The notes: generated from the sequence alone by a model not told the origin. Positions 1-14,650 are shown, numbered from the stretch's first letter. The stretch is 46,258 bases of DNA from Vogesella indigofera (GCF_003633895.1 NZ_RBID01000004.1:1-46258); one strand, 5' to 3'. Translations and numbers: made by a program.

Positions 1-25
1 CTTCTGTGAATCTGCTCTTCTTCAT
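1..25 (-). CDS. IS3-family transposase OrfA, N-terminus only
   Basis: ATG at 25 opens MKKSRFTE before the window ends. This is the typical N-terminus of IS407-group OrfA, the helix-turn-helix subunit that binds the element ends. A purine-rich AGGAG (36-40) stands about 10 nt upstream as ribosome binding site. Only eight residues are visible, so the assignment rests on this signature and on the terminal repeat upstream. Confidence 0.55.
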
Positions 26-95
26 GTCCGTCATTCTCCTTCAGTGACGGACTTCTCTCTACTTTTGATTGGTAAGACCTAAGGGGTGCAGATCA
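1..95 (-). mobile_element. 5' end of an IS3-family insertion sequence, cut by the window edge
   Basis: Reading leftward on the minus strand, a terminal-repeat-like sequence TGATCTGCACCCC begins at 95. It is followed about 70 bp later by an open frame starting MKKSRFTE, the usual opening of OrfA in IS407-type IS3 elements. Immediately outside this boundary an older IS3 orfB relic is interrupted. The exact end (95) is inferred from where that relic stops matching its family. The other end and any target duplication lie outside the window. Confidence 0.5.
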
Positions 96-372
96 ATACT
101 GAAAAGTACAGGCCTAGGCCCCAGTTGCATTGATTGCGGGTCAGGCGCAGCAGGTGATCCGCAATCTCTGTGTTCTTGTCCGACTGTCGTGGCGGATAAC
201 GATCGCAGGCTTCGCTGATGCCAAACACCAAGCAGGCCTGCCGGAGCGATAGGCGATGCCGGTCTAGCGCCCATTGTGCCATCTCCCGCAGTCGAGATGG
301 CGTCACACTTTTTCCAGCCCCCCTTTTTTCCAGCGTCTCTTTGACGACTTCGGCCTTGAGGAGCCTTATAAC
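96..372 (-). pseudogene. Relic of an IS3-family transposase (end of OrfA, start of OrfB)
   Basis: The minus-strand frame reads an OrfA-like tail (KAEVVKETLEK), a run of six A and six G typical of the IS3 frameshift region, then an OrfB start resembling VTPSRLREMA and RQACLVFGISE. It continues to NCNWGLGLYF, which matches the NxRNWGFGLCF segment of IS407-group OrfB, and is then cut off near 96. The catalytic DDE domain is missing and there is an in-frame stop just upstream (373-375). It is a dead fragment, apparently interrupted by the element that runs off the left edge. Similarity is judged from memory of the family. Confidence 0.6.
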
Positions 373-453
373 CTAGCTGGCATCAGTCCCAAAGCCTTTG
401 AACGCACCCCGAAATGACAATGGTATTTGTCAATTACCCTTGGGACAGTCCTG

Positions 454-1602
454 TTACGAATTTTTATTCAGTATCTTACGCGACTTTCCATTCAAACCTA
501 GGTAAGCCTTGTGCAATAGCAGAACTCTTGGAGACCGAAACGTAACTAGCTGTCGGTATGCCCATATATAAACAAAAACAAATATAACTGCACATAACTG
601 CAGCATCCACTGTATTTTCCAAAACAGTAGTGCAGGCATAATCGAAAATAGGGCAACGCCCCACAAATACGGTGTAGTTTTACTGTTTCTTTGTGTAAGA
701 TGCTTGGCTTCCTGACTACCCACCATCCAACGAACAAGACGCTTGTAAACTATTTGATGGAAATGCAAGCTATCAGGTAATCCTGCCGGTACATTTCTTT
801 TCTTGCGCCGGTAGATTGAAAATAATGTTTCCAGAACCGGATAAATCAAAATCTGCAACGGAAACCAAGGTGACACAGCATCCGGGTGTCGGCTTACCAG
901 CAAAACCGCGATTTGCGCCAGTAAGAAGCCGATGAAATAAGCTCCGGCATCCCCTGCAAAGATCAATCCACGTGGATAGTTCCAAACCAGAAATCCGAAG
1001 ATTGCCCCTGCCCCTGCCAAGCAAAGTACCAGCAATTCAAGGTCGCCAACTGCAAGTGCGGTATAGCCGAATGCCGCCAAGGCAAAAAGTGCGACTCCCC
1101 CCATCAGCCCGTTGTAGCCATCAATAATATTGATGGAATGACATACACCTCCCACCGCAAACACGGTAAACAGGATCGCAACTGTGGGGAATGCCTGCAA
1201 GACATAATCCACCCCAGGTATCCCCAGTTTGGGCAGGATGCTGCCACTGAGCCACGCGGCCAACCCAGCAGAGGCGAATGCAGCCAGCAGTCGCCATAGC
1301 GGGGAAACCCGCTTGGTCAAATCCTCTGCCAGACCAGCCAGGAATACGGGTAGCCCGGCCAGTAATAACCCACCAAACAACTTGCCGACGTGGTCATGGG
1401 CAAACTGCGATACCAGCGCCGCCACCACCATCCCTAGGAAGACCGGTAGCCCGCCGATGCGAGGTGTTGGATTCGCGTGGAATTTCTGCACACCGTTACT
1501 GCTATCCATGCTTAGCCGTGCATGCAGATGCTGGGTATGAATCAGCGCGATACAGCCAGCCAGGCTGGTAAGCAGCGCTACAATAAAAATCGATAACAAC
1601 AT
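454..1602 (-). CDS. Polyprenyl-phosphate sugar-1-phosphate transferase (MraY/WecA/WbpL family)
   Basis: This is a 382-residue, strongly hydrophobic protein with about ten predicted membrane segments. It belongs to glycosyltransferase family 4, enzymes that move a sugar-1-phosphate from a UDP-sugar to undecaprenyl phosphate at the inner membrane, the first step of O-antigen or capsule repeat-unit assembly. Family signatures visible are TPRIGGLPVFLG near residue 47, NIIDGYNGLMGG near 158, FAGDAGAYFIGF near 215, and the cytoplasmic histidine motif HFHQIVYKRLVR near 282. Base composition is clearly lower in G+C than the rest of the window. With the IS debris beside it, this suggests the last gene of a horizontally variable surface-polysaccharide cluster lying to the left. 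The ribosome binding site before the ATG is weak. Length and motifs favour a WbpL-like enzyme over MraY, but the sugar cannot be told. Confidence 0.85.
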   Translation of the reverse strand: MLLSIFIVALLTSLAGCIALIHTQHLHARLSMDSSNGVQKFHANPTPRIGGLPVFLGMVVAALVSQFAHDHVGKLFGGLLLAGLPVFLAGLAEDLTKRVSPLWRLLAAFASAGLAAWLSGSILPKLGIPGVDYVLQAFPTVAILFTVFAVGGVCHSINIIDGYNGLMGGVALFALAAFGYTALAVGDLELLVLCLAGAGAIFGFLVWNYPRGLIFAGDAGAYFIGFLLAQIAVLLVSRHPDAVSPWFPLQILIYPVLETLFSIYRRKKRNVPAGLPDSLHFHQIVYKRLVRWMVGSQEAKHLTQRNSKTTPYLWGVALFSIMPALLFWKIQWMLQLCAVIFVFVYIWAYRQLVTFRSPRVLLLHKAYLGLNGKSRKILNKNS

Positions 1603-1726
1603 GTTTTTAGAAGGTACCTACATGGTTCAAGCAGCACGCTTGATCGTTAAAAGCAGCTTTATGTACGGCATTGTATCGGAACGCTTACAGGATAAATATC
1701 CGCCAAACTGACATTGGTGCAATAAA

Positions 1727-1756
1727 AAACGGCACTTGCCAAGGCAAGTGCCGTTT
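1727..1756 (-). terminator. Rho-independent terminator of gltBD
   Basis: A perfect inverted repeat, AAACGGCACTTGCC and its complement around a two-base centre, lies 17 bp past the gltD stop. On the minus strand it is followed by a run of six T (gccgttttttattg), the classic intrinsic terminator form. Confidence 0.85.
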
Positions 1757-1773
1757 ACCTGAGTTCGCTGAAC

Positions 1774-7715
<5,942 letters not shown>

Positions 7716-7727
7716 TCTAGGTCCCTG

Positions 7728-7733
7728 ATTATA
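7728..7733 (-). promoter_or_regulatory. Possible -10 box for gltB
   Basis: A consensus TATAAT on the minus strand ends 12 bp before the gltB ATG, which would give a very short leader. No convincing -35 box lies at the right distance. The surrounding 7780-7960 stretch is unusually A+T rich for this window and may hold further gltB promoters or operators. Confidence 0.3.
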
Positions 7734-7921
7734 ATGTGTAGCGAATGGATTGATTCTAAGGTCAAGATAGCTGACCTGCAACCGCTTTTTGTGCGACGCA
7801 TTATCGACATAAAATCAACAACTTGAGTCGTTTTTATGCAAAAAAAATACAACACAAACACCACAAAAGTTTATGTTTAAGAGACATCAACATTCAAAAA
7901 CACGACCAGACAAAGCCACGT

Positions 7922-7950
7922 CTGACACCCTACAAACTACTGTGTAATGT
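7922..7950 (+). promoter_or_regulatory. Putative sigma-70 promoter for the cardiolipin synthase gene
   Basis: CTGACA (7922-7927), a 17-bp spacer and TAATGT (7945-7950) precede the ATG at 7970. A Shine-Dalgarno AGGA follows at 7960-7963. The matches are moderate. Confidence 0.4.
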
Positions 7951-7969
7951 ATACAAAACAGGATAAGCG

Positions 7970-9451
7970 ATGAGCATGCGCGACGGCCGTCCCGCCCCGA
8001 CGCCCAGCCTGTTCCGCCAGCTGGCGGAGCAGGCGCTGGCGCGCTCGGCCGGCGCCCCGCTGGTGGCCGGCAACCGTGTCGAGCTGCTGTTCGACGCCGC
8101 GGCCAACTTTGCCGCCTGGCTGGACGCCATCGCTCGCGCCGAACACTGCATCCTGGTCGAAATGTACCTGTTCGCCGACGACGATTTCGGCCGCCAGCTG
8201 CGCAGCGCGCTGCAGGACAAGGCACGGCAAGGCGTCAGGGTGTACCTGCTCTACGACTGGCTGGGTAGCTGGCGCGAACACTACCGCGGCTTTTTCAAAC
8301 CGCTGCTGCAGGCCGGCGCCGAGGTACGGGTGTGGCAGCCGCCGTCGTTCGGCAAGGGCTTCCGCCTGCTGGGCCGCGACCACCGCAAGCTGATCGTGGT
8401 CGACGGCCACACCGCCTTCATCGGCGGGCTGTGCGCCAGCTCGCGCTGGAACGACTGGCGCGATACCGGGCTGCGGCTGCGGGGGCCGCTGCTGGACGAT
8501 GCCGTCGCCGCCTTCGCCGACAGCTGGCTGCACGCCGGCGACGGCGCGCTGCCGCCTGTCGCCACCGACCGCAGCAGCCATGGCGAGGTCGCCGCGCGGC
8601 TGATCGCCACCACCCCGGCCACCGCCAACCTGATGCGGCTGGATCTGCTGATCGCCGGCTTTGCGCGGCGGCGGCTGTGGCTGACCGATGCCTACTTCAT
8701 GGGCACCAGCACCTATCTCACCGCCTTGCAGCAGGCGGCGCGCGACGGCGTCGACGTGCGGCTGCTGGTGCCGCGCTCCAGTGACATCGGCTGGATCGCC
8801 ACCGTGTCACGCACGCTGTACCGGCCGCTGCTCAGCGCCGGAGTGCGGGTGTTCGAGTGGGACGGCACCATGATCCACGCCAAGACCGCGGTCGCCGACA
8901 GCCGCTGGGCGCGCATCGGCTCCACCAATCTCAATGTCTCCAGCTGGCTGGCCAACCGCGAGCTGGACCTGGCGATCGAGGACGAGGCGCTGGCGCGGCA
9001 GATGGAAACCCGCTTCCTGCACGACCTGGACAACGCCACCGAGATCGTGCTCAGCGGTCAGCACCTGCGCCCGGCGCTGAAACACGCGCGCGGCGAGCGC
9101 CGCCGGCTGCCGGTGCGACAGCAGGCGGTGGTCGGTGCCGCCGCCGCCGCGCGCCAGGCGCTGCGCATCGGCGATGCCGTCGGCGCCGCGGTGCGTGGCA
9201 CCCGCAACGTGGAGCAGAGCGAGGCCGCCTCCTTCCTCAGCATCGCGCTGACCCTGCTTGGCCTGACCCTGCTCGTGCTGCTGTTTCCGTGGCTGGCGGC
9301 GCTACCGCTGGCGCTGCTGCTCGGTTTTGCCGGCATCTCGGTGCTGCTGCGCGCCGCCACGCTGTACCGCCGGCGCTGGCAAAAAAAACAACACCCCGCC
9401 GCGCCCGCCAGGCCGGACAAGCCGCCGCCGGACGATGATGTTAAGCCTTGA
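7970..9451 (+). CDS. clsB: Phospholipase D-family cardiolipin synthase (ClsB-like)
   Basis: 493 residues with two HKD (HxKxxxxD) motifs, the halves of a phospholipase D active site: HRKLIVVD at 138-145 and HAKTAVAD at 304-311, the latter followed by GSTNLN. Such enzymes join phosphatidyl groups to make cardiolipin at the inner membrane. There is no N-terminal membrane anchor, as in ClsB/YbhO. Instead a C-terminal hydrophobic stretch (about 423-462) should form one or two membrane segments, followed by a charged, proline-rich tail. The start ATG has an AGGA sequence about 7 nt upstream. It is divergent from gltB and seems monocistronic. ClsB rather than ClsA or ClsC is inferred from the architecture; another phosphatidyltransferase activity remains possible. 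Confidence 0.85.
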   Translation: MSMRDGRPAPTPSLFRQLAEQALARSAGAPLVAGNRVELLFDAAANFAAWLDAIARAEHCILVEMYLFADDDFGRQLRSALQDKARQGVRVYLLYDWLGSWREHYRGFFKPLLQAGAEVRVWQPPSFGKGFRLLGRDHRKLIVVDGHTAFIGGLCASSRWNDWRDTGLRLRGPLLDDAVAAFADSWLHAGDGALPPVATDRSSHGEVAARLIATTPATANLMRLDLLIAGFARRRLWLTDAYFMGTSTYLTALQQAARDGVDVRLLVPRSSDIGWIATVSRTLYRPLLSAGVRVFEWDGTMIHAKTAVADSRWARIGSTNLNVSSWLANRELDLAIEDEALARQMETRFLHDLDNATEIVLSGQHLRPALKHARGERRRLPVRQQAVVGAAAAARQALRIGDAVGAAVRGTRNVEQSEAASFLSIALTLLGLTLLVLLFPWLAALPLALLLGFAGISVLLRAATLYRRRWQKKQHPAAPARPDKPPPDDDVKP

Positions 9452-9988
9452 TTTTGCGACCATCCGCCGCGCCCCGGCCAGCCTTGCCCGGCGCAGTATT
9501 ACCGCGAAATGACAGCAACGGCGGGCGCACGATACTGCTGTGCAACATCTGTGCCGCCATTGCCGCTACAATGCGCGCTTTCTTGGGTTATTCGAAGGTG
9601 TTTTCCGTTGCGGCCAACCTTGCAGGGCCACCCGGACGACAACACCCTAAGCCGGCAGACGTGAAGGCAAAGCAAGGCTTTGCCCAGTGCGGACCGCGGT
9701 GCAAAGCGCCCCTTTGCTCCGGCCTTGCGCCCGATTTCCATCGGGAGGGCAAGACGGAAAAACCACGCGCCTCAAGGCCAGCCATCCAGGGCGGCGGCAT
9801 CACGTCGTACGTACAGAACTGTGCCCCAACGCGCACCGAGTGACACTTCCGGCCATGCCGCGAAGGCCGTAACAGGCGTTACAGGTGCCCGGGATCTTCC
9901 CTGCCCGCAGCAGGGGACCCAAGCCTTCGTCTGCAGCCGCCTTGCGCATCACGGCAGTGTCCGAGTTAACCGCAACAAGGACTCAGGT
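9452..9988 (+). other. Long structured leader / non-coding region before the decarboxylase
   Basis: These 537 bp hold no convincing gene. They contain one exact copy of the dispersed repeat (9609-9621) and several strong inverted repeats. One is GGCAAAGC/GCTTTGCC at 9666-9684. Another is a stem at 9724-9753 (CTTGCGCCCGAT against ATCGGGAGGGCAAG). A third, near 9899-9917, is built from CCCTGC and GCAGGG. If transcription starts in the upstream part the mRNA leader would be over 300 nt and highly folded. A regulatory RNA element is possible, but I recognise no known riboswitch class. Confidence 0.4.
9609..9621 (-). repeat. Dispersed 13-mer repeat, single copy
   Basis: Exact AAGGTTGGCCGCA on the minus strand, in the non-coding region before the decarboxylase. 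Confidence 0.85.
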
Positions 9989-12247
9989 ATGCGTTTTCAC
10001 TTCCCGATCGTCATCATCGACGAAGATTTCCGTAGCGAGAACACCAGCGGCTCCGGCATCCGCGAGCTGGCCAACGCCATCCAGGCCGAAGGCATGGACG
10101 TGATCGGCTACACCAGCTACGGCGACCTGACTTCGTTCGCGCAGCAGCAAAGCCGCGCCGCCGGCTTCATCCTGTCGATCGACGACGAGGAATTCCAGAC
10201 CGACGAAGATGCCACCTCGGCACTGGGCGGCCTGTACGGTTTTGTCGCCGAGATCCGCCGCCGCAACCCGGACATCCCGGTGTACCTGTACGGCGAGACG
10301 CGCACCGCGCGCCACATCCCCAACGACATCCTGCGCGAGCTGCATGGTTTCATCCACATGCACGAGGACACCCCGGAATTCGTGGCGCGCCACATCATCC
10401 GCGAGGCCAAGAGCTACCTCGACACCCTGGCGCCGCCGTTCTTCCGCGCGCTGGTCAACTACGCGCAGGATGGTTCCTACTCCTGGCACTGCCCCGGCCA
10501 CTCCGGCGGCGTGGCCTTCCTGAAGTCGCCGGTCGGCCAGATGTTCCACCAGTTCTTCGGCGAAAACATGCTGCGCGCCGACGTGTGCAACGCGGTAGAA
10601 GAACTCGGCCAGCTGCTGGACCACACCGGCCCGGTCGCGGCGTCGGAACGCAATGCGGCGCGCATTTTCAGCTCCGACCACTGCTTCTTCGTCACCAACG
10701 GCACCTCGACCTCGAACAAGATCGTGTGGCACAGCACCGTCGCCGCCGGCGACATCGTGCTGGTCGACCGCAACTGCCACAAGTCCAACCTGCACGCGAT
10801 CATGATGACCGGCGCCATTCCGGTGTTCCTGATGCCGACGCGCAACCACTACGGCATCATCGGCCCGATCCCGAAGGCGGAATTCTCACTGGACGCGATC
10901 CGCGCCAAGATCGCGGCCAACCCGTTCGCCCGCGAGGCACTGGCCAAGAACCCGAACGCCAAGCCGCGCATCCTGACCATCACCCAGTCCACCTACGACG
11001 GCATCATGTACAACGTCGAGGAGATCAAGGGCATTCTGGACGGTGAGGTCGACACCCTGCACTTCGACGAAGCGTGGCTGCCGCACGCCAGCTTCCACGA
11101 CTTCTACGGCGACTTCCACGCTATCGGCGAGGGCCGTCCGCGCTGCAAGGAGTCGATGATCTTCTCGACGCAATCCACGCACAAGCTGCTGGCCGGCATC
11201 TCGCAGGCGTCGCAGATCCTGGTGCAGGACCCGCAGAACCGCCAGCTGGATACCCACAGCTTCAACGAAGCCTACCTGATGCACACCTCCACCAGCCCGC
11301 AGTACGCGATCATCGCCAGCTGCGACGTGGCGGCGGCGATGATGGAACAGCCGGGCGGCCAGGCGCTGGTGGAAGAATCGCTGGCCGAAGCGCTGGAATT
11401 CCGCCGCTCGATGCGCAAGGTGGACGAGGAGTACGGCGAGGACTGGTGGTTCCGCGTGTGGGGCCCGGAAAAGCTGTCGGAAGACGGCATCTGCGACCCG
11501 CAGGACTGGGAACTGAAAACCGGCGAAACCTGGCACGGCTTTGCCGGCATCGAGGACGGCTTCAACCTGCTGGACCCGATCAAGGCCACCATCCTGACCC
11601 CGGGCCTGAACGTGGACGGCAGCTTCGAAGAGCTGGGCATCCCGGCCTCGATGGTGACCAAATACCTGGCCGAACACGGCGTGGTGGTGGAAAAGACCGG
11701 CCTGTACAGCTTCTTCATCATGTTCACCATCGGCATCACCAAGGGCCGCTGGAACACGCTGCTGGCGGCGCTGCAACAGTTCAAGGATGACTTCGACAAG
11801 AACCAGCCGCTGTGGCGCTGCATGCCGGACTTCATCGCCAAGCATCCGGAGTACGAGCGCGTCGGCCTCAAGGACCTGTGCCTGAAGATCCACCGCGCCT
11901 ACCACGAGCACAACGTGGCGCGGCTGACCACAGAGATCTACCTGTCGGAAATGGTGCCGGGCATGAAGCCGTCGGACGCGTTTGCCAAGATGGCGCACCG
12001 CGAAGTGGAGCGCGTGCCGGTGGACCAGCTGGAAGGTCGCATCACCGCGGTACTGCTGACCCCATACCCGCCGGGCATCCCGCTGCTGATTCCGGGCGAA
12101 GTGTTCAACAAGACCATCGTCGACTATCTGCGCTTCACCGAGCAGTTCAACCGCGGCTTCCCCGGCTTCGAGACCGACGTGCACGGCCTGATCGCCGAAG
12201 TCCGTGACGGCAAGAAGACCTACTTCGTGGATTGCGTGAAGGCCTGA
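9989..12247 (+). CDS. PLP-dependent Orn/Lys/Arg decarboxylase
   Basis: A 752-residue fold-type I, group III decarboxylase that converts a basic amino acid (arginine, lysine or ornithine) to its polyamine-type amine. The N-terminal wing domain begins FPIVIIDEDFRSENTSGSGI. The PLP-binding core includes a catalytic-site CPGHSGGVAF near 168, HFDEAW near 357 and the Schiff-base lysine K399 in STQSTHKLLAG. The C-terminal domain ends near VDCVKA. The ATG at 9989 has AAGGA about 8 nt upstream and matches the usual N-terminus; upstream in-frame codons lie in non-coding DNA. The substrate cannot be settled by eye. Homologues in beta-proteobacteria are annotated as arginine or lysine decarboxylases. It could supply polyamines or consume protons in acid. 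It appears monocistronic. Confidence 0.9.
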   Translation: MRFHFPIVIIDEDFRSENTSGSGIRELANAIQAEGMDVIGYTSYGDLTSFAQQQSRAAGFILSIDDEEFQTDEDATSALGGLYGFVAEIRRRNPDIPVYLYGETRTARHIPNDILRELHGFIHMHEDTPEFVARHIIREAKSYLDTLAPPFFRALVNYAQDGSYSWHCPGHSGGVAFLKSPVGQMFHQFFGENMLRADVCNAVEELGQLLDHTGPVAASERNAARIFSSDHCFFVTNGTSTSNKIVWHSTVAAGDIVLVDRNCHKSNLHAIMMTGAIPVFLMPTRNHYGIIGPIPKAEFSLDAIRAKIAANPFAREALAKNPNAKPRILTITQSTYDGIMYNVEEIKGILDGEVDTLHFDEAWLPHASFHDFYGDFHAIGEGRPRCKESMIFSTQSTHKLLAGISQASQILVQDPQNRQLDTHSFNEAYLMHTSTSPQYAIIASCDVAAAMMEQPGGQALVEESLAEALEFRRSMRKVDEEYGEDWWFRVWGPEKLSEDGICDPQDWELKTGETWHGFAGIEDGFNLLDPIKATILTPGLNVDGSFEELGIPASMVTKYLAEHGVVVEKTGLYSFFIMFTIGITKGRWNTLLAALQQFKDDFDKNQPLWRCMPDFIAKHPEYERVGLKDLCLKIHRAYHEHNVARLTTEIYLSEMVPGMKPSDAFAKMAHREVERVPVDQLEGRITAVLLTPYPPGIPLLIPGEVFNKTIVDYLRFTEQFNRGFPGFETDVHGLIAEVRDGKKTYFVDCVKA

Positions 12248-12266
12248 TCCCGAGCACGGGCAAACG

Positions 12267-12302
12267 ATGCGGCCAACCTTGTACAAGGTTGGCCGCATTT
12301 TT
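12267..12302. terminator. Inverted pair of the dispersed repeat acting as bidirectional terminator
   Basis: TGCGGCCAACCTT (12268-12280) and AAGGTTGGCCGCA (12285-12297) form a 15-bp stem with a two-base centre, followed by a T run (tttttca). It sits between the convergent ends of the decarboxylase (+) and the binding-protein gene (-), and should end transcription from the left. Confidence 0.85.
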
Positions 12303-12320
12303 CATGGCCGCGCGCCAGGC

Positions 12321-13076
12321 TCACTGGTAGCCGCGAAAGGTGCGGGCGAAGCTGCCGTCGCGCAGCAGCGCCTGGTAGCTGTGGCGCAGCCGTGCCAGCG
12401 TCGCCGGCGGTGTGCCGAGGCTGGCGGCCAGGTACAACTCCATGGTCAGCGGCAAGGGCAGCAACTGGCGGAACTGGCGGCAATCCAGCAGCTCGCGGCG
12501 GCAATAGGCCTGCAAGCTGTCCGCGGAAATCGGCACCGCATCGATCCAGCCCAGCTGCAGCCGGCGCAGATTGGTTTCCATATTGTCGGCGACATCCAGC
12601 CCGGCGTGGCGGTTGGCGCTGGCCTCGGCAAAACCCTGCTCGCGCAGCCACTGGCCGCGCACATCCTGGTTGCTGATGCCGATGCGCAGGCGACCCGCCT
12701 CCGCCAGCGTGCTGGCGCGCAGGTCGCGACGGCTGACCAGCGCATACAGCGCCACCCGCTCCGAACCCAGCCGCCCCAGCCAGTGGAACTGCGCCTCGCG
12801 CGCCGGCGTGCGCGCCAGCGAATAGATCAGCACGTTGGGCTGGTGGCTGGCCAGCGCCATGCTGCGCGCCCACGGATAGACATGATGCTGGAACGGCAGC
12901 CCGGCATGACGCAGCAACTGCTCGACAAAGCGCGGCGCCGGCCCCTGCAGGCGCTGGCCGACGATGAAATTGAACGGCGGCGCGTCTTCGGTCACCACCT
13001 TGAGCATGACATGTGCCCCCGCCAGCAGCGGCTGCAGGCAGCAACAGGCCAGCAACAGAGCATTCGCAAGCCGCAT
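12321..13076 (-). CDS. Periplasmic solute-binding protein (family 3-like)
   Basis: 251 residues with a signal peptide (MRLANALLLACCCLQPLLAGAH), then VVTEDAPPFNF, the N-terminal signature of amino-acid-type periplasmic binding proteins (PBPb fold). The fold continues through YPWARSM near 69 and a second lobe with DNMETNLRRLQLGWIDAVPI. The ATG at 13076 is preferred because GGAGGG stands 4 nt before it and it opens the signal peptide; longer versions have no such features. No permease or ATPase is nearby. It is divergent from a histidine kinase with a palindromic operator between them, so a sensing role (presenting a ligand to the kinase) is more likely than transport. Similar lone binding proteins accompany two-component systems for alcohol or tetrathionate metabolism. 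The ligand is unknown. Confidence 0.75.
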   Translation of the reverse strand: MRLANALLLACCCLQPLLAGAHVMLKVVTEDAPPFNFIVGQRLQGPAPRFVEQLLRHAGLPFQHHVYPWARSMALASHQPNVLIYSLARTPAREAQFHWLGRLGSERVALYALVSRRDLRASTLAEAGRLRIGISNQDVRGQWLREQGFAEASANRHAGLDVADNMETNLRRLQLGWIDAVPISADSLQAYCRRELLDCRQFRQLLPLPLTMELYLAASLGTPPATLARLRHSYQALLRDGSFARTFRGYQ

Positions 13077-13168
13077 AAGCCCTCCGCGACGGGACAAGGG
13101 AGCCTCTTGCTGCGTTGTAGCCCACCGCGGCACGCGGCACAAGCCGGCCGCCAGCAAAGCGCCACGGC

Positions 13169-13184
13169 TCCGTAGCGCTACGGA
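13169..13184. promoter_or_regulatory. Palindromic operator, copy 1 (binding protein / kinase divergent region)
   Basis: Perfect 16-bp palindrome TCCGTAGCGCTACGGA. A near-identical site, TCCGTACTGCTACGGA, also preceded by CGGC, lies before the HbpS-like gene (15356-15371). The centre is 100 bp from the binding-protein ATG and 43 bp from the kinase ATG. It is probably the target of the FixJ/NarL-type regulator encoded next door. Confidence 0.65.
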
Positions 13185-13219
13185 ACGACTGCCACCAGCG
13201 GCAATGCCATAATGGCAGC

Positions 13220-14650
13220 ATGACACCCCTGCGCCCCTATCTGCTGCCCGCCAGCTGGCTGCTGCTGAGCCTGCTCGCCGGCGGCGTGCTGCTGCTGGCC
13301 GGCTTCAGCCAGCAACGCAGCCTGTTCCAGCAGAACAGCAGCATCGCCCACCGCCTGCTCAGCCAGAAAATGGTGCAGCACGAGGCGGTGCTGGCCACCC
13401 TCGCGCTGCAGCAACGGCCGCCGCCAGCCGCGGAACTGCTGGCCGGCCTGCGCCCGGCGATGCCGCAGCTGCTGGCGCTGGGCCTGCGGCAGGACGGCCG
13501 CTGGCTGGGCAGCGGCAGCACACCGCCGCCACTGGCCGCCACGCTGGCACGGGCGCGGCAACAGCACCGCATCCAGACCCAGGCCGCCGGGGTCGCGCAA
13601 TACTGGCTGGTGGCGCCGTCCGGCTGGAGCCTGCTGCTCGACAGCCGCCGCCTGCTGGCGGCCAGCGAATGGCCGGCCACGCTGCAGCGGGTGCAGCTGC
13701 ACCTGCCCGGCGGCAATAGCGTGCTGCTGAACCAGCCGATGCCGGACTGGGGCTGGCCGATGGCGCTCGACAAGCCGCTGCCGACCAGCGCGCAGCCGTT
13801 CACCTTTCACAGCCAGCAGCGCTACGGCATCGCGCAGTGGCCGTGGCTGAGCTGGCTGGCCACGAGCGCGGCGCTGGCGCTGCTGCTGGCGTGGCAGCAC
13901 AGCCGCCGCCAGGCGCGGCAACAGGCGCAGCGCGAGCGGGAACAGGCAAGGTTGGCCGCGGTCAGCCGCCTCAGCACCTTGGGCGAGATGGCCGCCGGCA
14001 TGGCGCACGAGCTGAACCAGCCGCTGACCGCTATCCTCGCCAACCTGCGCGCCTGCCAGCGGCTGCTGGACGACGACGACGAGCGCGACACGGTGCGCCA
14101 GGCGCTGGCCAGCAGCGCGGCGCAGGCCAAGCGCGCTGGCGACATCATCGCCCGCCTGCGTGCGCTGGTGACGCAGCAGGCGCCGCGGCCACTGGCCGCC
14201 GTCGACAGCGCCGCACTGCTGGCCTCGGTGCAGGACCTGCGCCGGGCCGAGCTGGCGGCGCTGGGCATCCGCCTGCACTGCCTCGATGCCAGCGGCGGGC
14301 GGCGGGCGCTGGCCGACAGCGTGGCGCTGGAGCAGATCGTGCACAACCTGCTGCAGAACGCGGTCGACGCGCTGGCCGGCCAGCCCGGCAGCATCGAGAT
14401 CCGCGCCGACAGCGACGCCGGCCGCTACCGGCTGCAAGTCAGCGACAGCGGCCCCGGCATCGCCGCCACCGACCTGCCGCAGCTGTTCCAGCCGTTTTTC
14501 AGCACCAAAGCCGGCGGCATGGGGCTGGGACTGAGCCTGTGCGAGACACTGGCGCACAGCCTGCACGGCCAGCTCACTGCGGCCAACCTGCCCGCCGGCG
14601 GCGCCTGCTTCACGCTGCGCCTGCCGCTGGCCGACGAGGACAACGCATGA
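13220..14650 (+). CDS. Membrane sensor histidine kinase
   Basis: 476 residues: membrane segment about 7-29, a periplasmic sensor region of roughly 175 residues without a recognised domain, a second membrane segment about 207-226, a short coiled region, then the kinase core. The phospho-accepting H263 lies in MAHELNQPLTAI. The N box is HNLLQNAVDAL (375-385), the G1 box DSGPGI (409-414) and the G2 box GMGLGLSL (433-440); all look intact. The HELNQPL form is that of the FixL/DctB/TtrS class of kinases, which pair with FixJ-type regulators, as found here. The ATG of the regulator overlaps the kinase stop (ATGA), so the two are translationally coupled. Two repeat-like motifs (13948-13960 and 14578-14590, one mismatch each) are embedded in the frame. 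The signal may be the ligand of the divergent binding protein (inference). Confidence 0.88.
   Translation: MTPLRPYLLPASWLLLSLLAGGVLLLAGFSQQRSLFQQNSSIAHRLLSQKMVQHEAVLATLALQQRPPPAAELLAGLRPAMPQLLALGLRQDGRWLGSGSTPPPLAATLARARQQHRIQTQAAGVAQYWLVAPSGWSLLLDSRRLLAASEWPATLQRVQLHLPGGNSVLLNQPMPDWGWPMALDKPLPTSAQPFTFHSQQRYGIAQWPWLSWLATSAALALLLAWQHSRRQARQQAQREREQARLAAVSRLSTLGEMAAGMAHELNQPLTAILANLRACQRLLDDDDERDTVRQALASSAAQAKRAGDIIARLRALVTQQAPRPLAAVDSAALLASVQDLRRAELAALGIRLHCLDASGGRRALADSVALEQIVHNLLQNAVDALAGQPGSIEIRADSDAGRYRLQVSDSGPGIAATDLPQLFQPFFSTKAGGMGLGLSLCETLAHSLHGQLTAANLPAGGACFTLRLPLADEDNA

Noticed and set aside
9666-9753. Known riboswitch before the decarboxylase
   Set aside because: The hairpins are strong, but I could not match them to any riboswitch consensus; kept only as an unclassified leader.
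12267-12298. Short frames starting MRPTL near the repeat pairs
   Set aside because: The repeat itself encodes MRPTL/KVGR or AANL depending on frame, so these starts are produced by the repeat and are not genes.
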